Assembly (NCBI GenBank): GCA_046758065.1
Contig: JBHHZM010000008.1
Span: 1-41,543, forward strand
Direction: 5' to 3'
Origin: JBHHZM01 sp046758065
Lineage (GTDB): Bacteria > Pseudomonadota > Alphaproteobacteria > JAAXGF01
DNA: 41,543 nt
A program made the position numbers and the translations under genes. Shown in pieces: positions 6,677-16,314 of this stretch. Below the pieces are notes generated by a model that did not search any database, was not told the DNA's origin, and saw nothing but the letters and a program-made list of their open reading frames with translations. The first letter of the stretch is position 1, and each line of letters opens with the position of its first letter.

Positions 6677-8584
6677 ATGTCCGATGCGATGGCCCCTGAC
6701 CCCGGACCCATGATCGACACCAGGAACGACCGTCCGACGATCCGCGCGCTGCTCGGCTGCCGGCTGTGCCGGCATATCGCGCTCGCCGCATTTTTGAGCA
6801 TTCTGACAGTCGAGGCGGTGATCCTGGTTCCTTCGTACCGGAACTACGAGCGCGATCTGCTGGTGCGGGTCGAACGGATGGGACTGACCGCGGTGCGCGC
6901 CGGTTTTCAGATGGGCGGCGCGGTATCGCCGTGGGAGCTGCTGATCACCGATGCGATGATCGCCCGCACGCCGGCGCTCAGCGGCGCCGCGGCCTATAAT
7001 CTGGACGGCGTGTTGATGTCGGCCGCCGGCGAGAAGCCGGAACTGACGCCCGACGCGGCATGGAAAACCGGGATCGAAAAGGTGCGGCGCACCGATGGAG
7101 ACCGCTACGAGGTCATGTGGTCGCCCGACGAGACCGGGCTGCCCGTTTTCGTCGTCGGCCGCATGGATACGCACTGGGTGAAGAGCGAACTCGCCGCCTT
7201 CGTTTGGCGCATTACCGGCCTCGTCCTGCTGATTTCGTTTTTCGTTTCCGGCACCATCATGCTGGTGCTCCACCGCCTGATACTGCGGCCGGTCCTCGAG
7301 CTGCGCGGCAAGCTGGTGGCGGCATGGAACGACCCCGCGAACGCCGACCGCTACGTGCTCGAACGGCGCCGCAACGACGAGCTCGGCGACATGGTCACGG
7401 CGCTCAACGAACTCCTCCGGCGGGTGTCGCGGACGCATCGTTCGCGGCTGCACGCGAGCGAGCAGCGCTTCAAGGACTTCGCGGACGCCGCCTCCGACTG
7501 GTTCTGGGAGATGGACGAGAACCTGAGCTTTTCCTACTTCTCCAGGCGCTGCACCGAGATCACCGGCGTGCCGGCCGAAGCCCTGCTCGGCAAGACGCGC
7601 GAGGAAGCCGGCATCGCCGGCGTCGACGAGGGCGCGTTCCGCCGGCACCTCGACGACCTCGCCGCCCACCGGCCGTTCCGCAATTTCGTCTTCCCCCGCA
7701 CACTCCCCGACGGTGAGAAGATCTATCTGTCGATCAACGGCATGCCCTGCTTCGACGAAGCCGGCGCGTTCACGGGCTACCGCGGCACCGGGACCGACAT
7801 CACCGAGCGCAAGCGGGCCGAACAGGCGCTGCTCGACGCCAAGGAGGAGGCCGAGCTCGCCAACCGGACCAAGTCCGAGTTCCTCGCCAACATGAGCCAC
7901 GAGCTGCGCACCCCCCTGAACGCCATCATCGGCTTCTCGCAGATCATTTCCGAGGGCGCCTTCGGGCCCGTCGGCAACCCCAAATACGTCGAGTACGCAA
8001 GAGACATCCACATGTCCGGCCAGCATTTGCTCGAAATCATCAACGACATCCTCGACCTCTCAAAGATCGAAGCCGGCAAGGCCGAAATGTACGAGGAAGA
8101 CGTCGATATCCGGCGCGTCGCCGAGGCCTGCCTGATCCTCGTCAAGCAGCGGGCGCAAAGCAGCGGTCTGCGCCTCGAATGCGACGTTCCCGACGATCTG
8201 CCGCCGCTTCGGGCCGACGAGCGCATGGTCAAGCAGATCATGCTCAACCTGCTGTCGAACGCCGTCAAGTTCACGCCGCGGGGCGGCAGCGTCGCGCTGC
8301 GCGCGCGCGCCGACGCGCAGGCCGGGGTGGCGATCGCGGTCGCCGATACCGGCATCGGCATCGCGCCCGAGGATCTCCCGAAGGTGATGTCGAGCTTCGA
8401 GCAGGTCGACGGCAAGCTCAACCGCAAGTACGACGGCACCGGGCTAGGGCTGCCGCTGAGCAAGGCGCTGACGGGATTGCACGGCGGCACGCTGACGATC
8501 GAAAGCACGCCCGGCGAGGGCACCACCGTCACCGCCCGCTTTCCGCCCGGGCGCATCGTTACGAAATCGGCCAACGTTGCCTGA
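6677..8584 (+). CDS. Membrane-bound PAS-domain sensor histidine kinase (orphan)
   Basis: A hybrid-free sensor kinase of 635 residues. TM1 lies near residues 33-51 and a periplasmic loop near 52-175, with TM2 near 177-199. A HAMP-like linker precedes a PAS domain (about 255-375) that ends in GTGTDITERKRAEQ. The HisKA H-box NMSHELRTPLNAI has the phospho-acceptor His408. The ATPase has N-box NLLSNAVKFTP, G1 ADTGIGI and G2 GTGLGLPLS. No response regulator is adjacent, so partner and signal are unknown. The start is uncertain: ATG 6677, ATG 6689 and ATG 6710 are in frame, and GGGGGG at 6654-6659 is far from all of them. Confidence 0.92.
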   Translation: MSDAMAPDPGPMIDTRNDRPTIRALLGCRLCRHIALAAFLSILTVEAVILVPSYRNYERDLLVRVERMGLTAVRAGFQMGGAVSPWELLITDAMIARTPALSGAAAYNLDGVLMSAAGEKPELTPDAAWKTGIEKVRRTDGDRYEVMWSPDETGLPVFVVGRMDTHWVKSELAAFVWRITGLVLLISFFVSGTIMLVLHRLILRPVLELRGKLVAAWNDPANADRYVLERRRNDELGDMVTALNELLRRVSRTHRSRLHASEQRFKDFADAASDWFWEMDENLSFSYFSRRCTEITGVPAEALLGKTREEAGIAGVDEGAFRRHLDDLAAHRPFRNFVFPRTLPDGEKIYLSINGMPCFDEAGAFTGYRGTGTDITERKRAEQALLDAKEEAELANRTKSEFLANMSHELRTPLNAIIGFSQIISEGAFGPVGNPKYVEYARDIHMSGQHLLEIINDILDLSKIEAGKAEMYEEDVDIRRVAEACLILVKQRAQSSGLRLECDVPDDLPPLRADERMVKQIMLNLLSNAVKFTPRGGSVALRARADAQAGVAIAVADTGIGIAPEDLPKVMSSFEQVDGKLNRKYDGTGLGLPLSKALTGLHGGTLTIESTPGEGTTVTARFPPGRIVTKSANVA

Positions 8585-8629
8585 CGCCGCGCGCGCTTCG
8601 CACCGGGCGCGCAGGATCACGGCGCCGCC

Positions 8630-9655
8630 TCACGTCCAGTCGAGGATCACCTTGCCCGAGTTGCCCGAGCGCATGACGTCGAAGCCGGCCTGAAAATCGC
8701 CGACCGGGAACCGGTGGGTCAGGATCGGCGACACGTCGAGCCCGCTTTGCAGCATCGCCGACATCTTGTACCAGGTCTCGAACATCTCGCGGCCGTAGAT
8801 GCCCTTGAGCGTCAGGCCCTTGAAAATGACCCGGGTCCAGTCGGTCGGCGCGCTCTCGGGCGGAATGCCGAGAACGGCGACCCGCCCGCCGTGGTTCATG
8901 ACCCGCAGCAGGTCGCGGAAGGCCCCCGGGTTGCCCGACATTTCGAGCCCGACATCGAAGCCTTCCGCCATGCCGAGTTCGGCCATGACGTCGTCGAGCG
9001 TCTCGCGGGCGACGTTGAGCGCGCGCGTCGCGCCCAGCGCGCGCGCGAGGTCGAGCCGGTAGTCGTTGACGTCGGTCACCGCCACGAACCGCGCGCCGAC
9101 GTGGCGGCAGATCGCCGTCGCCAGAATGCCGATCGGCCCGGCGCCGGTGATCAGCACGTCCTCGCCGACCAGGTCGAACGACAGCGCCGAATGGGTGGCG
9201 TTGCCGAGGGGATCGAGGATGGCGGCGATGTCGTCGCCGATCTGGTCGGGGAGGTGGAAGGCGTTGGCCGCGGGAATCGCCAGGTATTCGGCGAAGCAGC
9301 CCGACCGGTTGACGCCGACGCCGACCGTGTTGCGGCACAGGTGCCGCCGGCCGGCGCGGCAGTTGCGGCAGTGGCCACAGGTGATGTGGCCTTCGCCCGA
9401 AACCCGGTCACCGGGCTTGAAGCCCGCGACCTCGCCGCCGACCTCGACGACCTCGCCGCAGAACTCGTGACCGATCGTCATCGGCACCGGAATGGTGCGC
9501 CGCGACCAGTCGTCCCAGTTGTAGATGTGGAGGTCGGTGCCGCAGATCGCGGTCTTGGCGATCCTGATCAGCACGTCGTTGTGGCCGACCCGGGGTTCGG
9601 CCACGTCCTCCATCCAGATGCCCGGCTCGGGCTTGGCTTTGACCAGCGCCTTCAT
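8630..9655 (-). CDS. tdh: L-threonine 3-dehydrogenase
   Basis: NAD-dependent oxidation of threonine to 2-amino-3-ketobutyrate. It is a zinc medium-chain dehydrogenase of 341 residues, the length of the E. coli enzyme. Catalytic zinc ligands are Cys38 (AICGTDLH) and His63-Glu64 (GHEFCGEVV). The structural zinc cluster is CGHCRNCRAGRRHLC (about 97-111), and the NAD loop is GAGPIG (about 172-177). GGAG precedes ATG 9655. It starts 28 bases after kbl on the same strand, and the two form the two-step threonine-to-glycine route. It converges with the histidine kinase gene. Confidence 0.97.
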   Translation of the reverse strand: MKALVKAKPEPGIWMEDVAEPRVGHNDVLIRIAKTAICGTDLHIYNWDDWSRRTIPVPMTIGHEFCGEVVEVGGEVAGFKPGDRVSGEGHITCGHCRNCRAGRRHLCRNTVGVGVNRSGCFAEYLAIPAANAFHLPDQIGDDIAAILDPLGNATHSALSFDLVGEDVLITGAGPIGILATAICRHVGARFVAVTDVNDYRLDLARALGATRALNVARETLDDVMAELGMAEGFDVGLEMSGNPGAFRDLLRVMNHGGRVAVLGIPPESAPTDWTRVIFKGLTLKGIYGREMFETWYKMSAMLQSGLDVSPILTHRFPVGDFQAGFDVMRSGNSGKVILDWT

Positions 9656-9683
9656 TTCTCCACTCCCCGGTCCGCGCGCCGAC

Positions 9684-10874
9684 CTACGCGATCACCCCGA
9701 GGTCGCGGCCGACACGGGCGAACGCGGCGAGCGCGCGGTCGAGGTGCTCGCGGGTATGCGCCGCCGACATCTGGGTGCGGATGCGCGCCGCGCCGCGCGG
9801 CACCACGGGATAGGAAAAGCCGGTCACGTAAATACCCTCGCCCAGCAGGCGCTCGGCCATCCCGGCGGCGCGCTTGGCGTCGCCGAGCATCACCGGGATG
9901 ATCGGGTGATCGCCGGGAACAAGGGTAAAGCCGAGCGCTTCGAGTCCGGCGCGGAAGTGTCGCCCGTTGTCGTGCAGCCGGCGCCGCAGGCCGTCGTCCG
10001 CCGCGACCAGGTCGAGCGCCGCCAGCGATGCCGCAGCGATCATCGGCGCGAGCGAATTCGAGAACAGATAGGGGCGCGAGCGTTGGCGCAGCCAAGCGAC
10101 GATTTCCTTGCGGCCCGCGACGTAACCGCCCGAGGCGCCGCCGAGCGCCTTGCCGAGCGTGCCGGTGACGATGTCGACCCGGCCCTCGACGCCGCAGTGC
10201 TCGGGCGTGCCGCGGCCGTGCGCGCCCATGAAGCCAACCGCGTGCGAATCGTCGACCATCACCATGGCGCCGTATTTTTCGGCCAGATCGCAGATGCCGG
10301 GTAACTCGGCGATGATCCCGTCCATCGAGAACACCCCGTCGGTGGCGACGAGGCGGAAGCGGCAGTCGGCGGTCTCCTTGAGACGGCGTTCGAGATCGGC
10401 CATGTCGTTGTTGGCGTAGCGCAGCCGGCGCGCCTTGCAGAGGCGGACGCCGTCGATGATGCTGGCGTGGTTGAGAGCGTCGCTGATCACTGCGTCGTCG
10501 GCGCCGAGCAGGGTCTCGAACAGGCCGGTATTGGCGTCGAAGCACGACGAATAGAGGATCGCGTCCGCGACGCCGAGGAAAGTGGAAAGCCGCGCTTCGA
10601 GCTGCTTGTGGACGGTCTGCGTGCCGCAGATGAAGCGCACCGACGACATGCCGAAGCCGTAGGTCGCGAGCGCCCTCCGCGCCGCCTCGATCAGCGCCGG
10701 GTGGTTCGACAGGCCGAGATAGTTGTTGGCGCAGAAATTGAGCACCTCGCGGCCGCCGGCGACTTCGATGGCGGCGCCCTGCGGGCTGGCGATGACGCGC
10801 TCGTCCTTGTAGAGACCCGATGCGCGCAGGTTTTCGGTATCTTCCGAGAGCTTGTCGAGAAAGACCTGGTCCAT
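9684..10874 (-). CDS. kbl: 2-amino-3-ketobutyrate coenzyme A ligase (glycine C-acetyltransferase)
   Basis: PLP enzyme that cleaves 2-amino-3-ketobutyrate with CoA to glycine and acetyl-CoA. It is 396 residues from the chosen start. The alpha-oxoamine synthase features are FCANNYLGLSNHP (about 48-59), VDDSHAVGFMG with the PLP Asp (about 207-217) and TGTLGKALGG with Lys242. The start at 10874 (MDQVFLDKL) aligns with the family N-terminus; a start at 10901 would add nine residues without a convincing ribosome binding site. It is the first gene of the kbl-tdh pair, with 62 bases separating it from tldD upstream. Confidence 0.97.
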   Translation of the reverse strand: MDQVFLDKLSEDTENLRASGLYKDERVIASPQGAAIEVAGGREVLNFCANNYLGLSNHPALIEAARRALATYGFGMSSVRFICGTQTVHKQLEARLSTFLGVADAILYSSCFDANTGLFETLLGADDAVISDALNHASIIDGVRLCKARRLRYANNDMADLERRLKETADCRFRLVATDGVFSMDGIIAELPGICDLAEKYGAMVMVDDSHAVGFMGAHGRGTPEHCGVEGRVDIVTGTLGKALGGASGGYVAGRKEIVAWLRQRSRPYLFSNSLAPMIAAASLAALDLVAADDGLRRRLHDNGRHFRAGLEALGFTLVPGDHPIIPVMLGDAKRAAGMAERLLGEGIYVTGFSYPVVPRGAARIRTQMSAAHTREHLDRALAAFARVGRDLGVIA

Positions 10875-10936
10875 GGCGGCGTCCCCGTCGGCTCGGGTCA
10901 TGCGCCCGAAACAGCGGTCGTGATCGGAGCGCTATA

Positions 10937-12370
10937 TTACGCCGCAGTGCCGCCGACGGTAAGGCCGTCGATCAGGAGCGTCGGCTGTCCGACGCCGACC
11001 GGCACGCCCTGCCCGTTCTTGCCGCAGGTGCCGATGCCGGGATCGAGCGCGAGGTCGCTGCCCACCGCCTTGACGCGGGTGAGCACGTCGGGACCGTTGC
11101 CGATCAGCGAGGCGCCCTTGACCGGGCGGGTCAGCCTGCCGTCCTCGATGAGATAGGCTTCCGAGGCCGAAAACACGAACTTGCCCGAAGTGATATCGAC
11201 CTGGCCGCCGCCGAAGTTGGCCGCGTAGAGCCCCTTCTTCACCGCGGCGACGATGTCCTGCGGATCCTGCGTCCCCGCCTCCATCAGGGTGTTGGTCATG
11301 CGCGGCATGGGGGCATGGGCGAAGCTCTCGCGCCGGCCGTTGCCGGTCGGGGCCATACCCATCAAGCGCGCGTTCTGCCGGTCGTGCAGATAGCCGACGA
11401 GGACGCCGTCCTCGATCAGCACGGTGCGGCGCGTCGGCGTGCCCTCGTCGTCGACGGTGAGCGACCCGCGGCGTCCGGCCAGCGTGCCGTCGTCGACCAC
11501 GGTGACGCCGGGGGCGGCGACGCGCTCGCCCATCAGGCCGGCGAAGGCCGAGGTCTTCTTGCGGTTGAAATCGCCTTCGAGCCCGTGACCGATGGCCTCG
11601 TGCAGCAGGATGCCGGGCCAGCCGGGTCCCAGCACCACTTGCATCTCGCCGGCCGGCGCGGGCGCCGCCTCGAGGTTGACGAGCGCCTGGCGCAAGGCCT
11701 CGTCGACCTGCGCGCGCCATTTGTCGGGTTCGAGGTAGGGCGCGTAAGCGCCGCGCCCGCCGACGCCGTAGGAGCCCGACTCCATGCGCCCGTCGGCCTC
11801 GACCACGATGGCGACGTTGAGACGCACCAGCGGGCGGATATCGGCGATTCGCGCCTGGTCGGCGCGGACGATCTCGACCGCCTGCCATTCGCCCGAAAGC
11901 GAAGCCATGACCTGGCGTACGCGCGGATCCTGCGCCCGCGCATAAGCGTCGATCCCGGCGAGCAGTTCGACCTTGTCCGCGAAGGCGACCTCGCCTAACG
12001 GGTTGAGATCGGGATAAAGCGTCCGGTTGGTGCCCTGCGGCGGCGCGGTGACGGCGCCGTCGTGCCCGGTGCGCACCGCCCGGACGGTCTGCGCCGCACG
12101 TTCCAGCGCCGCCTCGCTCAGCTCGGTAGCGTGGGCGTAGCCGGTCGCCTCGCCGCAGACCGCGCGCAGTCCGAAGCCCTGGGCCGTATCGAAGCTCGCG
12201 TTCTTGAGCCGGCCGTCGTCGAACGAAAAACTCTCCGACTGGCGGTATTCGAAGAACAGTTCGCCGTCGTCGCAGCCAGCGAGCGCCTCGCCGACGAGCC
12301 GCTCGACGCGGCCGCGGTCGAGCCCGGTCCGGGTGAAAAAAAGCGCGTCGGTCCCGAGACGGTCGTTCAT
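10937..12370 (-). CDS. tldD: Metalloprotease TldD
   Basis: TldD/PmbA (M103) zinc protease, known with its partner TldE for processing small modified peptides such as microcin B17 and for CcdA turnover. It has 477 residues. The HEAIGH motif is at residues 257-262 and the conserved C-terminal GTCGKNGQGVPVGVGQP region is present. ATG 12370 is preceded by GGAGAG; an upstream in-frame extension lacks family similarity. No tldE/pmbA is next to it here. It is transcribed away from coxB across a 406-base gap. A peptide-processing role is notable given the peptide cassette at 31107, but no link is visible. Confidence 0.95.
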   Translation of the reverse strand: MNDRLGTDALFFTRTGLDRGRVERLVGEALAGCDDGELFFEYRQSESFSFDDGRLKNASFDTAQGFGLRAVCGEATGYAHATELSEAALERAAQTVRAVRTGHDGAVTAPPQGTNRTLYPDLNPLGEVAFADKVELLAGIDAYARAQDPRVRQVMASLSGEWQAVEIVRADQARIADIRPLVRLNVAIVVEADGRMESGSYGVGGRGAYAPYLEPDKWRAQVDEALRQALVNLEAAPAPAGEMQVVLGPGWPGILLHEAIGHGLEGDFNRKKTSAFAGLMGERVAAPGVTVVDDGTLAGRRGSLTVDDEGTPTRRTVLIEDGVLVGYLHDRQNARLMGMAPTGNGRRESFAHAPMPRMTNTLMEAGTQDPQDIVAAVKKGLYAANFGGGQVDITSGKFVFSASEAYLIEDGRLTRPVKGASLIGNGPDVLTRVKAVGSDLALDPGIGTCGKNGQGVPVGVGQPTLLIDGLTVGGTAA

Positions 12371-12776
12371 GGACACTCTCCGTGAAAATTGGCCGCGCGC
12401 AGGATCGGCAACCATAGCGGTACGGGCGTTGCGCGGCTTCGGTCTTTCATATATGGGGCGACCTCTCCGACCGTCCAACCCGCCGCCGCCCCGCCGGCTC
12501 AAACGGGTGGTCGGCAAGTCGTAGCGGCGGAATTCGCCGACCCGACCCGCTGAAAGAAAAGGCCGCGTCCGCTACGCCGCGAACCCCCGTCGCGAGCGCC
12601 GTTCACGGGCTTGTGATTCCCCTTTCGCTGTTGTAGTTTCCCCGCGGCAAAGCGCCTTCGGACCGGTGCCGACGGATCCCATACCCCGGGCCTCAACATG
12701 GGGGTTGCCGTCGGCGTACCGCACCGGCAGATGGCGTTATATCGCCATCCATCCGATCCGGGAGGAGCGCGAGGAG
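12371..12776. other. Divergent intergenic region between tldD and coxB
   Basis: 406 bases with no convincing gene. It must hold the tldD and cox operon promoters. A CATATATG palindrome lies at 12448-12455. TTGTGA at 12611 and TGTAGT at 12632 are a weak promoter-like pair with only 15 bases between them. No riboswitch, tRNA or terminator was recognised. Confidence 0.5.
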
Positions 12777-13631
12777 ATGTCGCTTAGCAAGCGTTTGTGC
12801 GGCTTCGCTACGGCCGCAGGGTTCATGGTGCTCGTCGCCGGTACGGCGAGCGCCGACCAGCCGCAGCCCTGGGAGACCGGTTTCCAGTCGGCGGCCTCGC
12901 CGGTGATGGAGCGAATCGTCGCCTTCAACGATCTCATGTTTGTGATCATCACGGCGATCGTCTTATTCGTTGTCGCGCTGCTGCTCTACGTCCTTTGGCG
13001 ATTCAGCGCGAAGCGGAACCCCGAGCCGTCGAAGACCTCGCACAACACGATGATCGAGGTGCTCTGGACGGTGATACCGGTCATGATCCTCGTCGTCATC
13101 GCCATCCCGTCGTTCAAGCTGCTCTACTTCATGGATCGGGCCCAGGACGCCGAGATGACGGTGAAGGCGATCGGGCATCAATGGTACTGGTCGTACGAGT
13201 ACCCCGACAACGGCGACTTCACTTTCGATGCGGTAATGCTCGAAGACGACGAGATCGGCGACGGGCAGGTACGGCTTCTGGAGACCGACAACCGCGTCGT
13301 CCTGCCCGTCGATACCACGATCCGCATCCTCGCGACCGCGGACGACGTGATCCATTCCTGGGCGGTGCCGGCGTTCGGCATCAAGATCGACGCCACCCCC
13401 GGACGGCTCAACGAGACCTGGGTGCGGATCGAGCGCGAAGGCGTCTACTACGGCCAGTGCTCCGAGCTTTGCGGCGTCAACCACGGATTCATGCCGATCA
13501 CCGTCGAGGCGGTGTCGAAACAGGCCTTCGCCGCCTGGGTCGAAAGGGCGAAGGAAGAGTTTGCGCGCGACGACCAGCCCGCCCCCACCAGGGTGGCGGA
13601 AGTCGGACCGGACAAGGTGCTAAGGCGCTAG
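12777..13631 (+). CDS. coxB: Cytochrome c oxidase subunit II
   Basis: The CuA subunit that receives electrons from cytochrome c at the periplasmic face. It has 284 residues: signal peptide (about 1-27, TASA/DQP), two membrane helices (about 52-75 and 94-118), then a cupredoxin domain. CuA ligands are His193 (VIHSWAVP), Cys228, Glu230, Cys232, His236 and Met239 (CSELCGVNHGFM). The aromatic patch HQWYWSYEYP (134-143) is the cytochrome c electron entry. ATG 12777 is preceded by GGAGGAG at 12761-12767. It is the first gene of the oxidase operon, 16 bases before ctaD. Confidence 0.97.
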   Translation: MSLSKRLCGFATAAGFMVLVAGTASADQPQPWETGFQSAASPVMERIVAFNDLMFVIITAIVLFVVALLLYVLWRFSAKRNPEPSKTSHNTMIEVLWTVIPVMILVVIAIPSFKLLYFMDRAQDAEMTVKAIGHQWYWSYEYPDNGDFTFDAVMLEDDEIGDGQVRLLETDNRVVLPVDTTIRILATADDVIHSWAVPAFGIKIDATPGRLNETWVRIEREGVYYGQCSELCGVNHGFMPITVEAVSKQAFAAWVERAKEEFARDDQPAPTRVAEVGPDKVLRR

Positions 13632-13647
13632 CGGAGGGGAAGGCGAG

Positions 13648-15249
13648 ATGAGCAATCCAGGCGGAGCCACGGTCGAAGCGCACGGCGCCCATGCGCATCA
13701 TCCCACCGGCCTGAAGCGTTGGTTGTATTCGACCAACCACAAGGACATCGGGACGATGTACCTGACCTTCGCCATCATCCTCGGCATCGTCGGCGGCATT
13801 CTGTCGCTGCTGCTCCGCATGGAGCTCGCGACGCCCGGCGACGACATCTTCGGCGGCAACTATCAGCTCTTCAACGTGCTGATCAGCGCCCACGGACTGA
13901 TCATGGTGTTTTTCATGGTCATGCCGGGGTTCATGGGCGGGTTCGGCAACTGGATGGTGCCGCTGATGATCGGCGCGCCCGACATGGCCTTCCCGCGCAT
14001 GAACAACATCAGCTTCTGGCTGCTCGTTCCCGCGGCGATCCTCTGGGTCGGCTCGCTGTTCGTCGGCGACGGTCCCGGAATCGGCTGGACGGCGTACCCG
14101 CCGCTCAGCACCTCGGGACATCCGGGAGCGGCGGTCGACATGATCATCCTCGGCCTTCACCTCGCCGGCGCTTCGTCGATCCTCGGTGCCATCAACTTCA
14201 TCACCACGATTCTGAACATGCGTGCGCCAGGCATGACGCTGCACAAGATGCCGTTGTTCTGCTGGTCGGTTCTGGTGACCTCCTTCCTGCTGCTGCTGGC
14301 GCTGCCGGTGCTGGCGGGCGGCATCACCATGCTGCTGACCGACCGCAACTTCGGCACCGCCTTCTTCGACCCGGCGGGCGGCGGCGATCCGGTGCTTTAC
14401 CAGCACCTGTTCTGGTTCTTCGGGCACCCCGAGGTCTACATCCTGATCGTGCCGGGCTTCGGCGTCGCGAGTCAGGTGATTTCGACGTTCTCGAAGAAGC
14501 CGATATTCGGCTATCTCGGGATGGTCTACGCCATGGTGGCGATCGGCGCGATCGGCTTCATCGTCTGGGCGCACCACATGTACACGGTGGGCATGGACGT
14601 CGATACCCGCGCCTATTTCGTCGCCGCGACGATGGTCATCGCCGTACCCACGGGCATCAAGATCTTCAGTTGGATCGCGACCATGTGGGGCGGCTCGATC
14701 GAGTTCAAGACGCCGATGCTGTGGGCCATCGGCTTCATCGTGCTGTTCACGCTCGGCGGTGTGACCGGCGTGGTGCTCTCCAACGCCGGCCTCGACGTCG
14801 CGCTTCACGACACCTACTACGTGGTCGGTCACTTCCACTACACCATGTCGATGGGCGCCCTGTTCCTGGTCTTTGCCGCCTTCTACTACTGGATCGGCAA
14901 GATGAGCGGCAGGCAGTATCCGGAAACGCTGGGCAAGATCCATTTCTGGATCACCTTCATCGGCGTCAACCTGACGTTCTTCCCCATGCACTTCCTCGGC
15001 GTGGCGGGCATGCCGCGGCGCATTCCCGATTACCCGGACGCCTTCGCCGGCTGGAACATGGTCGCCTCGATCGGCTCGTACATCTCGTTCGCCGGCGCGA
15101 TCTTCTTCCTCTACATCCTCTGGCGCACCTTCGCCGCCGGCGAGAAATGCGCCGACAACCCGTGGGGCGAGGGCGCGACGACGCTCGAGTGGACGCTGTC
15201 GTCGCCGCCGCCGTTCCACAGCTATGAAGAAATCCCGCAGGTCCGCTAG
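13648..15249 (+). CDS. ctaD: Cytochrome c oxidase subunit I (aa3-type)
   Basis: The catalytic heme-copper subunit, 533 residues and 12 predicted helices. The heme a ligand His82 is in SAHGLIMVF. CuB His260 with the cross-linked Tyr264 and the proton-channel Glu262 are in GHPEVY, and CuB His309-His310 are in WAHHMYTVG. The heme ligands in VGHFHYTMSMGA are also present. GHPEVY marks a type A1 oxidase with the D-channel glutamate. It is co-transcribed with coxB upstream and ctaB downstream. The extreme N-terminus is His-rich (AHGAHAHH), as in several relatives. Confidence 0.98.
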   Translation: MSNPGGATVEAHGAHAHHPTGLKRWLYSTNHKDIGTMYLTFAIILGIVGGILSLLLRMELATPGDDIFGGNYQLFNVLISAHGLIMVFFMVMPGFMGGFGNWMVPLMIGAPDMAFPRMNNISFWLLVPAAILWVGSLFVGDGPGIGWTAYPPLSTSGHPGAAVDMIILGLHLAGASSILGAINFITTILNMRAPGMTLHKMPLFCWSVLVTSFLLLLALPVLAGGITMLLTDRNFGTAFFDPAGGGDPVLYQHLFWFFGHPEVYILIVPGFGVASQVISTFSKKPIFGYLGMVYAMVAIGAIGFIVWAHHMYTVGMDVDTRAYFVAATMVIAVPTGIKIFSWIATMWGGSIEFKTPMLWAIGFIVLFTLGGVTGVVLSNAGLDVALHDTYYVVGHFHYTMSMGALFLVFAAFYYWIGKMSGRQYPETLGKIHFWITFIGVNLTFFPMHFLGVAGMPRRIPDYPDAFAGWNMVASIGSYISFAGAIFFLYILWRTFAAGEKCADNPWGEGATTLEWTLSSPPPFHSYEEIPQVR

Positions 15250-15276
15250 CGGCGGCGGGGCGACGGGGAAACGCGC

Positions 15277-16188
15277 GTGACCGACCGCGGTATCATCTGC
15301 AATCCGGCGCCGGAGGCCGTCGCGGCGGTCCCCGAACTCGCCGACTACCTGGCGCTTCTCAAACCGCGGGTGATGTCGCTCGTGGTGTTCACCGGCTTCG
15401 CCGGGCTCTACCTCGCGCCCGGCGCGCTCCATCCGGTGCTGGCGCTGACCGCCGTGCTGTGCATCGCCGTCGGCGCCGGGGCGGCGGGCGCGATCAACAT
15501 GTGGTACGACCGCGACATCGACGCCCGCATGGCGCGCACCCGCGAACGGCCGATCCCGGCCGGACGGATCGAGCCGGGCGCGGCGCTCGGTTTCGGCGCG
15601 ACGCTCGCGGTAGGTTCGGTGGTGATGATGATGCTCGCCGTCAACTGGACCGCGGCGGCGCTGCTCGCGCTCACCATCGCCTTCTACGTCTTCGTCTATA
15701 CCGTCTGGCTCAAGCGCCGGACGCCGCAGAACATCGTCATCGGCGGCGCTGCGGGCGCCTTTCCGCCGCTGATCGGATGGGCGGCGGTGACCGGCGACGT
15801 GAGCCTTTCCGGGCTTTTGCTGTTCGCCATAATCTTCGTCTGGACGCCCCCGCATTTCTGGGCGCTGGCGCTCTACCGCTCGGACGAGTACGCGCGCGCC
15901 GGCGTGCCCATGCTGCCGGTGGTGGCGGGACCCGAACATACCCGGCGCCAGATCCTGTGGTACACCCTCGCGCTCGCTCCGCTCGCCGTGATGCCGGCGT
16001 TCTTCGGCTTGGCGAGCGCGACGTACGGCGTGATCGCCGGCGCGCTCGGTGCGCTGTTCGTGATCTGCGCGATCCGCATCCAGACCGACACGACGGAGCG
16101 TGCAGCGCGACGGATGTTCGGCTTTTCGATCCTTTACCTGTTCGCGATCTTCGCGTTCCTGATCGTCGACCGGGGTCTGGGGATCTGA
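15277..16188 (+). CDS. ctaB: Protoheme IX farnesyltransferase (heme O synthase)
   Basis: Integral membrane UbiA-type prenyltransferase that attaches farnesyl to heme b, giving heme O, the precursor of heme A for subunit I. It has 303 residues and multiple membrane helices. The first Asp-rich motif is Asn74, Asp78, Asp80 and Asp82 (NMWYDRDIDARM). The second loop is YRSDEYARAGVPMLP. Translation starts at GTG 15277 with GGGGAA upstream. It lies 27 bases after ctaD and 1 base before coxF. No ctaA (heme A synthase) is in this window. Confidence 0.97.
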   Translation: MTDRGIICNPAPEAVAAVPELADYLALLKPRVMSLVVFTGFAGLYLAPGALHPVLALTAVLCIAVGAGAAGAINMWYDRDIDARMARTRERPIPAGRIEPGAALGFGATLAVGSVVMMMLAVNWTAAALLALTIAFYVFVYTVWLKRRTPQNIVIGGAAGAFPPLIGWAAVTGDVSLSGLLLFAIIFVWTPPHFWALALYRSDEYARAGVPMLPVVAGPEHTRRQILWYTLALAPLAVMPAFFGLASATYGVIAGALGALFVICAIRIQTDTTERAARRMFGFSILYLFAIFAFLIVDRGLGI

Positions 16189-16189
16189 C

Positions 16190-16312
16190 ATGGCGGTGAC
16201 CGAACTTCACAAACGCCAGCGGAGCAAGAACTTCGCCCTCGCCGGGGCGCTGTTTGCGCTGGTGCTGCTGTTCTTCGCCATCACCATCGTCAAGCTGGGC
16301 GGCGGGTCGTGA
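16190..16312 (+). CDS. CoxF-like small cytochrome oxidase operon protein
   Basis: A 40-residue single-span membrane protein with a basic N-terminus (HKRQRSKN) and a hydrophobic helix (about 15-34) ending in ITIVKLGG. Alphaproteobacterial cox operons usually carry a short protein at exactly this place, named CoxF, with a similar LFFxxTIVKxG ending. Its role is probably in oxidase assembly but is not well defined. ATG 16190 lies one base after the ctaB stop, and its stop overlaps a possible GTG start of ctaG, so it is translated within the operon. Such short frames are easily missed. Confidence 0.8.
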   Translation: MAVTELHKRQRSKNFALAGALFALVLLFFAITIVKLGGGS

Positions 16313-16314
16313 AA

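Noticed and set aside
13498..16191. Very long open frame on the minus strand across the cox genes
   Set aside because: It is antisense to coxB, ctaD and ctaB, which are certain. Its protein is low-complexity Arg/His/Asp/Glu-rich, as expected from the complement of GC-rich codons.
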